Source: an uncultured Erythrobacter sp. (lineage in GTDB: Bacteria; Pseudomonadota; Alphaproteobacteria; Sphingomonadales; Sphingomonadaceae). From it: DNA of 64,000 nt. This document shows, in pieces, positions 27,460 through 37,452 of the stretch; position 1 is the first letter of the stretch; each line of letters starts with the position of its first letter. The stretch is taken from positions 1,807,928-1,871,927 of the forward strand of contig CANKYI010000001.1 of assembly GCA_947488085.1 (NCBI GenBank). Direction: 5' to 3'. The notes beneath the pieces were generated by a model. It saw only the letters and a list, made by a program, of their open reading frames with translations. It was not told the origin of the DNA and did not search any database. The translations under genes and the position numbers were made by a program.

Positions 27460-30036
27460 TCACCCCGCTTTGATCTGCAATTCCCCATCACCCTCATCCA
27501 CGCTGACTGTCGCACCGTCATTGACGCTTCCTTCGATCAACATTTCTGCAAGAGGGTCCTGCAAATAGCGCTGCACTGCCCGTTTCAGTGGCCGCGCACC
27601 GTAGACCGGGTCATACCCGACGCGGCCCAGCCAACGCAGCGCGGCATCGGTCAGGTCGAGCGTGATCTTGCGATCATCGAGCAGTTTCTGAACCCGCTTC
27701 ACCTGAATGCCGACAATCGGCGCCATATGCTCCATGGCAAGGCGGTGGAACAGGATGATCTCGTCCAGCCGGTTGAGGAATTCGGGGCGGAAATGCCCGC
27801 GCACCACATCCATCACCGCATCCTCCACATCGGCAACCTTGCCGTCATCGGGCAGGTTCGCCAGATGCTGGCTACCCAGATTGGAGGTAAGGATGATGAG
27901 CGTGTTCGAGAAATCGACCTTGCGCCCTTGCCCATCTGTCAAATGGCCATCGTCGAGCACTTGCAGCAGCACGTTGAAGACATCGCTATGCGCTTTCTCC
28001 ACCTCGTCAAACAATACAACCTGATAGGGGCGACGGCGCACGGCTTCGGTGAGCACGCCCCCTTCATCATATCCGACATAGCCCGGAGGCGCACCGATCA
28101 GCCGCGCAACTGAATGCTTCTCCATAAACTCGGACATGTCGATGCGGACCAATGCCTGATCATCATCGAATAAGAACTCAGCAAGTGCCTTGGTCAGCTC
28201 AGTCTTGCCGACGCCGGTTGGGCCGAGGAACAAGAATGAGCCAAGCGGGCGGTTCGGGTCTTGCAAACCCGCACGCGCACGGCGCACGGCTTTGGATACC
28301 GCTTCGATAGCCGGGACCTGGCCAATGACCCGATTGCCGAGGATATTCTCCATATCCATCAGCTTTTCACGTTCACCTTCCATCATCTTGTCGATGGGGA
28401 TGCCGGTCCAGCGGGAGACAACGCTGGCAATGTCTTCCTCAGTCACTTCCTCACGCAGCAATGCGTTTTCGGTAAGGTCTTCGGCCGCAGCAAGACGCTT
28501 TTCGAGGTCCGGGATTGTACCGTAAGACAGCTCACCCGCCCGTGCGAGATCGCCTTCGCGTTGAGCCTGCTCCAGCTCAAGCCGCGCATGGTCCAGCTCT
28601 TCCTTGATCTTGCCTTCGGCTTCGATCTTGTCCCGCTCATTCTGCCAGCGTGTGGTTAGTTCAGAGCTTTCCTGCTCTAATTCCGCCAGTTCCTTGCGCA
28701 GATTGGCAAGCCGATCTTTCGAGGCGGTATCGTCCTCTTTCTCAAGCGCGCTTTCTTCGATCTTCAGCTGAATAATCCGGCGATCGAGAGCCTCGATCTC
28801 TTCCGGCTTGCTCTCAACTTCCATCCGGATGCGCGAGGCTGCCTCATCCATCAAGTCGATGGCTTTATCGGGCAGGAAGCGGTTTTGGATATACCGGTCG
28901 GACAATTTCGCTGCCGCCACAATAGAACTGTCCGTGATCCGGACGCCGTGATGCAGCTCATACTTGTCTTTGATCCCGCGCAGGATCGAAATCGTGTCCT
29001 CAACGCTGGGCTCGTCGATATAGACCATCTGGAAACGGCGCTGGAGCGCGGGGTCTTTCTCGACATATTTCTGATATTCATCGAGGGTGGTTGCCCCGAT
29101 GCAGTGCAGCTCACCGCGAGACAAAGCAGGCTTAAGCAAGTTCGAGGCGTCCATCGAACCCTCGCTTGCGCCTGCACCGATCAGAGTGTGCATCTCATCA
29201 ATGAACAGAATAATCTGACCATCGGCGTTCTTAACCTCGTCGAGCACGCTTTTCAGCCGCTCTTCGAACTCCCCGCGATATTTCGCGCCTGCAATCAGAG
29301 AGCCCATATCGAGGCTCATCAGAGTGCGCCCTTTAAGGCTGTCTGGCACATCACCATTGGCGATCCGCAAGGCCAGCCCTTCGGCAATCGCGGTTTTACC
29401 TGTGCCGGGTTCGCCGATCAGAGCCGGGTTATTCTTGGTCCGCCGCGCCAGAATTTGAACGGTGCGGCGGATTTCCTCATCGCGACCGATGACGGGATCG
29501 AGCTTACCATCGCGCGCCGCCTGCGTCAGATCACGCGCGAACTTCTCCATCGCATCGTAATTTGCTTCAGCATTCGCGCTGTCCGCTTTCTTGCCGCCGC
29601 GCAGATCTTCAATCGCCGAATTCAGCGCTTGCGGGGTCACACTCGCCGCCTTCATCGCGTCACCGGTTTCACCCGTCGCCAATGCCAGCGCAGTCAGCAA
29701 TCGCTCCACGGTCACAAAGCTATCACCGGCCTTGTCCGCAAGGGTTTCGGCACTGTCCAGCACGCGCACAGAGTCGTTATCGAGACCCGGTGTCGATTGC
29801 GCGCCCCCACCTGTCACCGCAGGGATCTTGGCAAGGCCTGCATCCACCGCACTCACAGCCAAAGTTGCTTCGCCACCCGCTCGCTGAATCAATCCAGCCG
29901 CCATGCCCTCTTCATCTTCGAGCAGCGCTTTGAGCAAATGCAGCGGCGTGATCCGTTGATGGTTCATCCGGATCGCAACCGTCTGTGCGCTTTGTAAAAA
30001 GCCCTTAGCGCGATCCGTGAATTTGTCGAGATTCAT
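27460..30036 (-). CDS. clpB: ATP-dependent disaggregase ClpB
   Basis: The 858-residue protein has the full ClpB layout. The Clp_N repeat domain (residues 1-145) is followed by AAA-1 with Walker A GEPGTGKT (about 205-212), the coiled-coil middle domain (about 410-530, rich in Glu/Lys/Leu), AAA-2 with GPTGVGKT (about 605-612) and the C-terminal D2-small domain. It works with DnaK to rescue aggregated proteins. The presence of the middle domain separates it from ClpA and ClpC. A heat-shock sigma-32-like promoter lies upstream. Confidence 0.97.
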   Translation of the reverse strand: MNLDKFTDRAKGFLQSAQTVAIRMNHQRITPLHLLKALLEDEEGMAAGLIQRAGGEATLAVSAVDAGLAKIPAVTGGGAQSTPGLDNDSVRVLDSAETLADKAGDSFVTVERLLTALALATGETGDAMKAASVTPQALNSAIEDLRGGKKADSANAEANYDAMEKFARDLTQAARDGKLDPVIGRDEEIRRTVQILARRTKNNPALIGEPGTGKTAIAEGLALRIANGDVPDSLKGRTLMSLDMGSLIAGAKYRGEFEERLKSVLDEVKNADGQIILFIDEMHTLIGAGASEGSMDASNLLKPALSRGELHCIGATTLDEYQKYVEKDPALQRRFQMVYIDEPSVEDTISILRGIKDKYELHHGVRITDSSIVAAAKLSDRYIQNRFLPDKAIDLMDEAASRIRMEVESKPEEIEALDRRIIQLKIEESALEKEDDTASKDRLANLRKELAELEQESSELTTRWQNERDKIEAEGKIKEELDHARLELEQAQREGDLARAGELSYGTIPDLEKRLAAAEDLTENALLREEVTEEDIASVVSRWTGIPIDKMMEGEREKLMDMENILGNRVIGQVPAIEAVSKAVRRARAGLQDPNRPLGSFLFLGPTGVGKTELTKALAEFLFDDDQALVRIDMSEFMEKHSVARLIGAPPGYVGYDEGGVLTEAVRRRPYQVVLFDEVEKAHSDVFNVLLQVLDDGHLTDGQGRKVDFSNTLIILTSNLGSQHLANLPDDGKVADVEDAVMDVVRGHFRPEFLNRLDEIILFHRLAMEHMAPIVGIQVKRVQKLLDDRKITLDLTDAALRWLGRVGYDPVYGARPLKRAVQRYLQDPLAEMLIEGSVNDGATVSVDEGDGELQIKAG

Positions 30037-30083
30037 ACGATTGTCCCTTGGTCGTCGTGATCTTCAGTGGGTGTGTTACTTAA

Positions 30084-30113
30084 CTAGGTGGGTCAGGCGA
30101 GCGCGTTTGCAAG
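30084..30113 (-). promoter_or_regulatory. RpoH (sigma-32)-type promoter candidate for clpB
   Basis: On the minus strand CTTGCAA (30113-30107) is followed after 14 nt by CCCACCTAG (30092-30084). This resembles the alphaproteobacterial RpoH pattern CTTGAAA plus a CCCCAT-like box. It lies 48 bp before the clpB start codon. The match is partial; known heat-shock control of clpB supports it. Confidence 0.5.
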
Positions 30114-30205
30114 CCCAGCCGGATTAACCGCGTCGGATCAACCGCGCTTGACCTGCTGCGCACTCCCGGCGATTGATGTGGCAAGAGGGTTTGGAGATAC
30201 TGGTA

Positions 30206-32437
30206 ATGAAATGGGTCAAAGGCGGCGTCATCACGCTGTCAGCAATGCTGATTGTTGCATTTGTGGCGCTGGCGACATGGGAACCGTTCTTTGCGACCCC
30301 CAGCGAGGCCCCCGAATATCGGGAATATTCCGCAGAGATCGTCCGCGACGAATTTGGTGTGCCGATGATCTATGGCGATACCGATGCCGATGTCGCCTTC
30401 GGTGTTGCGATTGCTCATGCAGAGGATGATTTCTTCACCCTGCAAGATGTCGCTGCCATGTCGAAAGGGCGGTATTCCGCTATCGCAGGCGAGGAGGGGG
30501 CGACGTTCGACTATGTCTACCACCTGCTCGATGCGCGCGGCACGGCAGAGCGCGAATACCCCAAACTACCCGCTGACACGCGCGCTTTGTTTGAAGCCTA
30601 TGCGGCGGGCATGAACGAATATGCTGAGCAGCACCCGGAAGAGGTTAAGCTGAGCAATCTTTTCCCGGTCAATGGCGAAGACGTGGCCGCAGGCTTTGCG
30701 CTGCGCCAGCCGTTCTTCTTTGGCCTTGGCAATGTCATCGGGCCGTTGGTTGAAGGCGCGGAATTGCGCCGCGAGTTCGGACCCGACATTCCCGGCTTCC
30801 CCAGAGATGTTCCGGGCGACGCGCCGCCTATTGCGGATGACACCGCTCATAATGGTGGCCTTGTCCTGCCGTGGGGCGATGAAGCCGATCACCTTGGCTC
30901 CAACGCATGGGCTGTAACACCGGAGCGATCAGGCGGGCCGACCACGCTGATCTCAAACTCGCATCAACCCCTTCGTGGCGGCGTCGCTTGGTACGAATTG
31001 TCGGTGCAGAGCGGCGAAGGCTGGCACTTTACGGGCGCCAATTTCCCTGGATCACCCTTCCCCTTCCTAGGCCACAACGAAGACCTCGGCTGGACCAACA
31101 CAGTCAACCGTCCGGACATGGCCGATGTCTATCAGCTCGAAATGAACGAGGCGGGCAACAGTTACCGGCTGGACGATGAATGGCATGCTCTAGAAGAAGA
31201 GACCGTGACGCTTCCGGTAAAACTGGGGCCAATCAATCTGCCGGTTCGCCGCACCATCTATCGCAGTTCCCATCACGGTCCCGTGATCAAGAACGACAAC
31301 GGTTTCTTCGCGATCCGATATGGCGGTATGGGCCGGATAGACCAGCTTGATGCCTATTACCGGATCAACAAGGCAACCACGCTGGAGGAATGGCAGACGC
31401 AGATTGCACGCATGGCGATCCCTTCCACAAACTTTGTCTATGCCGATAAAGAAGGGAACATCGCCTATGTCTACAACGCCGCGATCCCTGACCGGCCTGA
31501 TATGGACGATGTCTCGGCCAATTGGCGCGGCATCTTGGATGGATCGCGTTCGGAGCTGATCTGGGATGGAACGGTCGAATATGCCGAGATACCCAAGCTC
31601 ATCAATCCCGCATCCGGCTGGCTCTATAATGCGAACAATGAACCCTTCACCGCCGCGGGTGAAGGCAGCGATTTATCGCCGGAGGATTTCTCTCCTGTTT
31701 TGGGGATTGAACGCAAACAGACCAACCGTTCGCGCCGCGCCTATATGCTTTTGTCTGAGGCAGAGGGCCCGTTGGACCGTGCCGCGTTGGAGCGGATGAA
31801 ATACGACATGACCTATCTGCGCGAAGGATATGTCGACCGCCTTTGGACTGAACTGGAGTCGTCCGAATTCGGCGATGCGTGGCCTGATCCGGACATGGCG
31901 CGGGCACGCGAGTTGCTGATCAATTGGGACTTTACGGCCGATAATGATGGACCGGGCGATGCGCTGGCGCTGGCAATGATCCTGAGCTTTATGGGGGCAG
32001 AATACAACAACAAGCCATGGCCCGATGTAGGCCAAAAACTTGCCGAATCTGTTGCCCACCTCAAAGAACATTTTGGCCGGATTGATCCGCCAATGTCGGA
32101 CCTGTTGCGGTTGCGACAGGGTGATGTTGATCTGCCGCTTGATGGCGGGTCAGACACTTTGCGCGCCTCGACATTCTGGCGCGTGGATGATGATGGGCGG
32201 TTCAGTCTAGTTCATGGCGACAGCTTCATCCAATGGGTCGAATGGCCCGCCGAAGGTGGCCGGGTCTTCTCCCGCTCAATTCAACCCTTTGGTGCAGCGA
32301 CCAACCGACCCGACAGTCCGCATTACACCGATCAGATGCAGCTGTATGTCGATCACAAATTGAAGCCGGTGCGGTTCTGGGAAGAAGATGTGCGCGCCGC
32401 TGCGACAAGCACAAAGACAGTCACAAACGCACGGTAA
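30206..32437 (+). CDS. Penicillin-acylase-family N-terminal nucleophile hydrolase
   Basis: The ATG at 30206 (GGAG at -13) gives 743 residues; an ATG at 30176 would add ten polar residues. A hydrophobic N-terminal segment (residues 8-25) serves as signal or anchor. The family hallmarks are present: EIVRDEFGVPMIYGDT in the alpha chain, and the autoprocessing site LGSNAWAV, where Ser232 becomes the N-terminal nucleophile of the beta chain. Members cleave amide bonds in penicillins, acyl-homoserine lactones or N-acyl peptides. The long form with GRIDQLDAYYRINKATTLEE resembles the acylase group often linked to acyl-homoserine-lactone breakdown, but the substrate is not decided. Confidence 0.88.
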   Translation: MKWVKGGVITLSAMLIVAFVALATWEPFFATPSEAPEYREYSAEIVRDEFGVPMIYGDTDADVAFGVAIAHAEDDFFTLQDVAAMSKGRYSAIAGEEGATFDYVYHLLDARGTAEREYPKLPADTRALFEAYAAGMNEYAEQHPEEVKLSNLFPVNGEDVAAGFALRQPFFFGLGNVIGPLVEGAELRREFGPDIPGFPRDVPGDAPPIADDTAHNGGLVLPWGDEADHLGSNAWAVTPERSGGPTTLISNSHQPLRGGVAWYELSVQSGEGWHFTGANFPGSPFPFLGHNEDLGWTNTVNRPDMADVYQLEMNEAGNSYRLDDEWHALEEETVTLPVKLGPINLPVRRTIYRSSHHGPVIKNDNGFFAIRYGGMGRIDQLDAYYRINKATTLEEWQTQIARMAIPSTNFVYADKEGNIAYVYNAAIPDRPDMDDVSANWRGILDGSRSELIWDGTVEYAEIPKLINPASGWLYNANNEPFTAAGEGSDLSPEDFSPVLGIERKQTNRSRRAYMLLSEAEGPLDRAALERMKYDMTYLREGYVDRLWTELESSEFGDAWPDPDMARARELLINWDFTADNDGPGDALALAMILSFMGAEYNNKPWPDVGQKLAESVAHLKEHFGRIDPPMSDLLRLRQGDVDLPLDGGSDTLRASTFWRVDDDGRFSLVHGDSFIQWVEWPAEGGRVFSRSIQPFGAATNRPDSPHYTDQMQLYVDHKLKPVRFWEEDVRAAATSTKTVTNAR

Positions 32438-32489
32438 CGTGCTAACCCACCAACATATGAAACGTTTTACCCTCCAGGAGAGACCATCA

Positions 32490-35360
32490 ATGACACTCCG
32501 TTTTGCCCTCAAGGCTCCAATCGCCAGCCTGACAGCAATCGCCATTGCCAGCGCGGCCCCGTTCACCCCGGCCTTTGCCGAAGCGCACACTGATGCGACC
32601 GGCGCGACTGAGGCTACAGATCTTCAGGAATTGGTCGCGCAGGTTCAAATCCCGTATCAGGAATTTGAGCTTGAAAACGGCCTCACTGTGATTGTGCACG
32701 AGGATCGCAAAGCCCCCATCGTCGGCGTGGCCGTGTGGTACAATGTTGGCTCCAAGGATGAGCCCGTTGGCCAAACCGGCTTTGCTCACCTGTTCGAACA
32801 CCTGATGTTCAATGGCAGCGAAAACGCGCCCGCCGATTATTTCCAATACCTGCAAGAAATGGGCGCAACCGATTATAACGGCACCACCAATTTCGACCGC
32901 ACCAACTACTTCCAAACCGTGCCCCGCCCTGCATTGGAGCGGGCCTTGTGGCTGGAAAGCGACCGCATGGGCTATCTGCTCGGCGCGGTGACGCAGGAGA
33001 AGCTGGATAACCAACGCGGCGTTGTTCAAAACGAAAAACGTCAGGGCGATAACCAGCCGGGCGGACTGGTTTTTTACGAGATCCTCGACACGCTGTTTCC
33101 GGAGGGACACCCCTACGCGCACTCGGTGATTGGTTCGATGGCTGATCTGGATGCGGCGTCTATGGACACCGTTCAGAACTGGTTCCGCGACCGTTATGGC
33201 CCCAACAATGCCACTCTCGTGCTCGCAGGTGACATCTCTGCGGAAGAAGCGCGCCCCATGGTTGAGCGCTATTTCGGACCGATTGCGCGTGGTGCGGTGA
33301 ACACGCCCGCCGCTGCCGAAGTGCCAACTCTCGCCGAGCCTGTGCGCACTGTAATGCGCGATCAGGTGCCCGCGACCTCAATCAATCTCTATTGGCCCGC
33401 CCCCGGCATCACCAGTGACGAACTAACTGCATTGAGCGTTGGTGCAGATGTGCTGGGTGGATTGCTGTCGAGCCGCCTTGACCAAATCCTCGTTCGCGAA
33501 GAGCAGCTTGCGGTTGGCGTGTCGGCTGGCAATTTCGACTTCCAACGCGTCGGCATTCTGAACGTCAGCGCCACTTTGCGCGACGGGGTTGAGCTGGAAA
33601 CGCTCGAGACCCGTCTCAACGAAATCATCGCTGATTATATCGCCGAGGGGCCAACGGAAGACGAAGTGCGCAGGTCAGCGACCAGCGATCTTGCCGGAAC
33701 GATCCGCGGCCTTGAACAAGTGGGCGGGTTTGGCGGCAAAGCGGTTGCTTTGGCGCGCGGTGAAGTCCTCGCAGGCGATCCCGGTTTTGCTGTGAACCAG
33801 CTGGAAGTGCTTGCCTCGATCACACCTGAAACGGTCAAGGCCGCGATGGAGCGTTGGATGACGCGCCCTGCCTTCACTCTGGTGCTGGAACCCGGTGAGC
33901 GTGAGGAGACTTACGAAGAAGCGGCCAGCGTCGCCGAAGAAGCGGCAGACACCGCCGAAGGTGAAAGCGCCGCCGAAGAAATCACTGTCTCTGTAGAACG
34001 GCCAGCACCGCCCATCGATACGGTCGCGCAGCTCGATTTCCCAGAGTTCCAGCGCACCACACTCGCCAACGGTATGCAGGTCACTTACGCCCAACGTGAC
34101 GCAGTCCCTGCGACCTACATCACCATGTCGTTTGACGCAGGCACAGCCGCTGACCCTGTTGATATGCGGGGGCTGGAAACGCTCACGCTCGGCCTGTTTG
34201 ACGAAGGCACAGCCAATATGTCGTCGCAAGCGATTGCTGAAGAGAAGGAGCGGCTTGGCGTCAGCATCAGTTTGGGCGGCGGCGATGATCGCTCGAACTT
34301 CACATTGTCCGCACTGTCGGCCAACCTCTCGCCATCGCTCGACCTGTTCCGTCAGGTCATCCGCGAGCCTGCCTTTAACGAGGCGGACCTTGAGCGGGTG
34401 AAAGCGCAGACCATCACCGGCATTCGTTCGCAAATGCGCTCTCCCAATGGCATCGCACAGCGCACCATCGGAGCAGAACTGTTCGGCACGATGGCACCCT
34501 ATGGCGGGATCGACACGATTGAGAGCGTCAGTGCAATCAGCCGCGATGATCTGGTGATGTTCAAAGACACCTGGATCCGTCCGGACAATGGCGAAGTGTT
34601 CGTTATCTCCAGCCTGCCGATGGAAGATGTCGTAGCCCAGCTCAACAGCGCATTTGGCGATTGGAACGCGCCTGATATGGCCAAGGGTGAGAAGGACTTT
34701 AGCCAGCTTCCCACTGAAACCACTAATGGTAGCCGCATCGTCTTGGTCAACCGGCCCAACTCACCACAAAGCTTCATTTTGGGTGCTCAGATCACCCCGC
34801 TTGATGCGAGCGATCCGGCCTATGTCGATTTCACCAACGCCAACAATTCGCTTGGCGGAAACTTCCTCGCACGGCTCAATATGAACCTGCGTGAGACAAA
34901 GGGGTGGAGCTATGGCGTGCGCGGCGGAACACAGGCGCGCGAGAACGCGGTTGTCTATGCGATCTCTGGTGGGGTTCAGGCCGACCGTACAGGCGATTCT
35001 GTGGGTGAGATGGTCCGCGAAGTGACCGAGTTCCTGACCACGAGCGGCGTAACCGACGAAGAGCTGACCCGTAACAAAGCCAGCGAAATCGGCGAGCTGC
35101 CTGGCCGCTTCGAGACATCGGGTTCAGTGCTTGGCGCGATGCGTTCCATCGCTCTGTTTGATCGTCCGGACGATTACTATGAAACACTGGTCGATCGCTA
35201 CACTGCGCAAACCGCTGACAGCCTCGATACCGCGGCCCGCGCGGCATTGGATGTCGAAGACTTCGTTTGGGTCGTAGTTGGCGATGCCGAACAAGTGATG
35301 CCTCAGCTCGAAGCGCTTGGGATGCCCATTGAAGTGCGCGAATTGGAAGCGACCGAATAA
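32490..35360 (+). CDS. Double-length M16 (insulinase-type) zinc peptidase
   Basis: The ATG at 32490 follows GGAGAG; the 956-residue product has a signal peptide (about 1-30, PAFAEA). Two M16 units are fused. The N-terminal unit carries the inverted zinc motif HLFEH (His100, Glu103, His104) and the downstream ligand Glu182 (VVQNEKRQ). The C-terminal unit (from about residue 510) lacks a HxxEH motif and includes the substrate-binding RETKGWSYGVRGG segment, as in the inactive half of such enzymes. An acidic Ala/Glu-rich linker (about 470-495) joins them. It probably degrades peptides in the periplasm. It lies 52 bp after the acylase gene and may share its transcript. Confidence 0.93.
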   Translation: MTLRFALKAPIASLTAIAIASAAPFTPAFAEAHTDATGATEATDLQELVAQVQIPYQEFELENGLTVIVHEDRKAPIVGVAVWYNVGSKDEPVGQTGFAHLFEHLMFNGSENAPADYFQYLQEMGATDYNGTTNFDRTNYFQTVPRPALERALWLESDRMGYLLGAVTQEKLDNQRGVVQNEKRQGDNQPGGLVFYEILDTLFPEGHPYAHSVIGSMADLDAASMDTVQNWFRDRYGPNNATLVLAGDISAEEARPMVERYFGPIARGAVNTPAAAEVPTLAEPVRTVMRDQVPATSINLYWPAPGITSDELTALSVGADVLGGLLSSRLDQILVREEQLAVGVSAGNFDFQRVGILNVSATLRDGVELETLETRLNEIIADYIAEGPTEDEVRRSATSDLAGTIRGLEQVGGFGGKAVALARGEVLAGDPGFAVNQLEVLASITPETVKAAMERWMTRPAFTLVLEPGEREETYEEAASVAEEAADTAEGESAAEEITVSVERPAPPIDTVAQLDFPEFQRTTLANGMQVTYAQRDAVPATYITMSFDAGTAADPVDMRGLETLTLGLFDEGTANMSSQAIAEEKERLGVSISLGGGDDRSNFTLSALSANLSPSLDLFRQVIREPAFNEADLERVKAQTITGIRSQMRSPNGIAQRTIGAELFGTMAPYGGIDTIESVSAISRDDLVMFKDTWIRPDNGEVFVISSLPMEDVVAQLNSAFGDWNAPDMAKGEKDFSQLPTETTNGSRIVLVNRPNSPQSFILGAQITPLDASDPAYVDFTNANNSLGGNFLARLNMNLRETKGWSYGVRGGTQARENAVVYAISGGVQADRTGDSVGEMVREVTEFLTTSGVTDEELTRNKASEIGELPGRFETSGSVLGAMRSIALFDRPDDYYETLVDRYTAQTADSLDTAARAALDVEDFVWVVVGDAEQVMPQLEALGMPIEVRELEATE

Positions 35361-35410
35361 GGGTACACATCGCTGCCCGCGTCCATTGACGCTACGGCTT
35401 TGAACAATGA

Positions 35411-35450
35411 AGGGCGCGAGCAGGGATTGACCGGCTTGCGCCCTTTCTTT
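35411..35450 (+). terminator. Rho-independent terminator after the M16 peptidase
   Basis: An 11-bp stem (35411-35421 with 35434-35444, one G-T pair) is followed by TTCTTTTG, 50 bp beyond the stop codon. Confidence 0.8.
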
Positions 35451-35551
35451 TGCCCCTGTGATAGAGGTTGAACACCCCCGTTTGACGTGTAAAACAACGC
35501 CCGAGCACGTCGCCAAAAGGGCCGCGGCCAACATATTTATGGGAGACATTC

Positions 35552-35851
35552 ATGTCTGTTGCAGGAACCTACAACACCACCGTCAAAAGCCCGATGGGCG
35601 ATCAAGCTGGCACTTTCACCGTTGAAGACAACGGCGACGGCACATTCTCAGGCAAGCTCGAAGGCGGCATGGGATCAATGGAAACAGAAGAAGGCAAAGT
35701 TGATGGCAACACCATCACTTGGAAAATGAACATGACTGTTCCCATGCCAATGACGCTCGAATGCGAAGCGACCATCGACGGCGACAACCTGACCGGTAAC
35801 GTCAATGCAGGCGCATTCGGCGCAATGCCATTGTCGGGCACGCGCGCTTAA
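35552..35851 (+). CDS. Small beta-rich hypothetical protein (99 aa)
   Basis: The 99-residue protein has no signal peptide and no cysteine pair. It alternates Gly/Thr/Asp turns with short hydrophobic strands (GTYNTTVKSPMGDQ, NGDGTFSGKLEGGMGSMETE, ITWKMNMTVPMPMTLE), which predicts a small all-beta fold similar to short lipocalin-like domains. GGGAGA lies before the ATG (TATGGGAGACATTC). It stands alone between two terminators, so it is a single-gene transcript. Function unknown. Confidence 0.75.
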   Translation: MSVAGTYNTTVKSPMGDQAGTFTVEDNGDGTFSGKLEGGMGSMETEEGKVDGNTITWKMNMTVPMPMTLECEATIDGDNLTGNVNAGAFGAMPLSGTRA

Positions 35852-35876
35852 ACGCACCGCGATAAAAGCAAACAAT

Positions 35877-35914
35877 AGCCCGCTGAAAGCAACGCGCTTT
35901 CGGCGGGCTTTTTG
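35877..35914 (+). terminator. Rho-independent terminator after the small beta protein
   Basis: A 14-bp stem with one G-T pair (35877-35890 with 35896-35909) is followed by TTTTTG. It lies 25 bp beyond the stop. Confidence 0.88.
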
Positions 35915-35935
35915 TGTGCGCGTGCGACGTAGGGC

Positions 35936-35972
35936 TTGACTTGCAAACTAATATGTAAATATGTAATTACAT
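35936..35972 (+). promoter_or_regulatory. Promoter with palindromic operator overlapping the ArsR start
   Basis: TTGACT (35936-35941) and TATGTA (35960-35965) make a -35/-10 pair with 18-bp spacing. ATGTAATTACAT (35961-35972) is a perfect 12-bp palindrome covering the -10 box and the first bases of the start codon; a further ATATGTAAAT copy precedes it. No ribosome binding site is present before the ATG. The layout fits an autorepressed and possibly leaderless transcript. Confidence 0.5.
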
Positions 35973-36342
35973 GTTTACCGAAAGCGATAGGGATCAAGTC
36001 TTTCACGCTCTGGCGCACACAACGCGCCGGGCGATACTTGACCATCTGCGCGATGATCCCGGTCTGAGTGTCGGTAAATTGGCGAGCAATTTCGATGTGA
36101 CGCGGATAGCAATCATGTCGCATATTGGCGTGCTTGAACGGGCCAATCTAATTGTAAGCGAAAAGGACGGCCGCACCCGCAGGCTCTATTTGAATGCGGT
36201 GCCTATTCAACAAATCCACGAGCGTTGGACCGACCAATATAGCAGCCATTTCGCATCGCGCCTGACATCCATAAAACACGCCGCCGAAAACGCGGCCAAG
36301 GGGGAGATGAACCATGACAGAGCAAGTGAAAGTCGCAGATAA
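35971..36342 (+). CDS. ArsR-family HTH regulator
   Basis: The 123-residue protein is a short winged-helix regulator of the ArsR type. LAHTTRRAILDHLRDDPGLS is the usual N-terminal helix pair, LASNFDVTRIAIMSHIGVLE the recognition helix and DGRTRRLYLNAVP the wing. No metal-binding cysteine motif is seen. The start ATG gives the normal family N-terminus, yet lacks a ribosome binding site. The gene overlaps the following SRPBCC gene by 29 bp. This ArsR plus AHSA1/SRPBCC pairing is common and usually forms a self-contained regulatory unit. Confidence 0.87.
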   Translation: MFTESDRDQVFHALAHTTRRAILDHLRDDPGLSVGKLASNFDVTRIAIMSHIGVLERANLIVSEKDGRTRRLYLNAVPIQQIHERWTDQYSSHFASRLTSIKHAAENAAKGEMNHDRASESRR

Positions 36343-36859
36343 AGCGATCTATAAAGTGTTTATCGAAGCGCCGATTGACACCGTCTGGCGCGAATTGGTG
36401 AAGACTGACGAAGTGCTGCCCTTCTTCTTTGGGTCGCTGTGCCGCACTACGGGTGAACTATCCATCGGCGCCCCAATTGCGATGGAGACAACCAACGGCA
36501 AATATCGCAGCGTCGTGGGCAAGGTCATCGAATTTGACCCGCCAAACCGATATTCACACACGTTCAAGTTTACAGGTCACGACGACCCGCCCTGCACGGT
36601 CACTTATGATCTGAAATCGGTCGATGGCGGCACGGAATTCTCACTCATCACAACCAATGTGCCCTCTGGCACCAAGACCGAAAAGGACATGGCGCAAGGC
36701 GGCAAATTCATTGTCGAGACGTTCAAGTCCATTTGCGAGACCGGAAAGCCGAAATTGGGCACTCGGATGTTGCTGGGTATGATGGGGCTGTTCCAACCTT
36801 TCACTCCTGCCGCGTGCAAGTCTGAAAACTGGTCATTCGATACGATCGATAAGCTCTAA
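36314..36859 (+). CDS. SRPBCC (AHSA1-like) domain protein
   Basis: The 181-residue protein matches the START-like AHSA1 domain: YKVFIEAPIDTVWRELVKTD at the N-terminus and KVIEFDPPNRYSHTFKF in the middle. It has a hydrophobic ligand cavity in known structures. The start is supported by GGGGAG 8 bp upstream and overlaps the ArsR gene. The C-terminus (SENW..., LLGMMGLFQPF) is longer than average. It probably binds a small hydrophobic molecule or acts with the ArsR regulator; nothing more can be read from the sequence. Confidence 0.85.
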   Translation: MTEQVKVADKAIYKVFIEAPIDTVWRELVKTDEVLPFFFGSLCRTTGELSIGAPIAMETTNGKYRSVVGKVIEFDPPNRYSHTFKFTGHDDPPCTVTYDLKSVDGGTEFSLITTNVPSGTKTEKDMAQGGKFIVETFKSICETGKPKLGTRMLLGMMGLFQPFTPAACKSENWSFDTIDKL

Positions 36860-36874
36860 TTGGAGGCAATGACA

Positions 36875-37426
36875 ATGGCTGCTTCACCCGACGACCAACT
36901 CGCCACAATGCTGGCAAATATCCCGGAAAAGACCGGCAAGCCGCTGGCAGAATGGATCGCGCTGATCAAACAATCAGGTCATGAAAAGCACGGCGCGATC
37001 ATGAAGTTCCTGAAAGAGGAGCACGGCGTCACCCACGGCTTTGCCAACCTCATCACCGCCAAATCGCGTGAGACAGAGGCGGATGCGGAGGTCGACCTAG
37101 TGGCTGCTCAATATGCAGACGCAAAGGAAGCGTTGCACCCGCTCTATGAGGAGATTGTCGCATTTGCGCAGACTCTGGGCGGCGATGTTGAGCTCGCTCC
37201 GAAGAAGACGAGCGTCAGCCTGCGCCGTAAAAAACAATTCGCGCTGATCACCCCTGCGACCAAGACGCGGATTGATTTGGGCCTCGCGCTGAAAGGCGAT
37301 GATCCGCAAGGGCGGCTAGAGGCATACAATGCCATGTGCAGCCACCGTGTGCGGATTGAGACGTCAGCGGATTTTGACGATGAGGTGAAAGGCTGGATGA
37401 CGGAGGCCTATTCGCGCTCTGGTTAG
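36875..37426 (+). CDS. DUF4287/DUF5655-domain protein
   Basis: The ATG at 36875 is 8 bp from a GGAGG box, while the ATG at 36869 is too close, so the protein has 183 residues. Residues about 20-65 (KTGKPLAEWIALIKQSGHEK, then HGAIMKFLKEEHG) match DUF4287. The C-terminal part (LYEEIVAFAQTLGGDVELAP, LGLALKGDDP) matches DUF5655. Such proteins are small, cytoplasmic and without known activity. The gene lies 15 bp behind the SRPBCC gene and is part of the ArsR operon. Confidence 0.8.
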   Translation: MAASPDDQLATMLANIPEKTGKPLAEWIALIKQSGHEKHGAIMKFLKEEHGVTHGFANLITAKSRETEADAEVDLVAAQYADAKEALHPLYEEIVAFAQTLGGDVELAPKKTSVSLRRKKQFALITPATKTRIDLGLALKGDDPQGRLEAYNAMCSHRVRIETSADFDDEVKGWMTEAYSRSG

Positions 37427-37452
37427 AGCAAGGTGCGGCCCGTCCCCATTGC

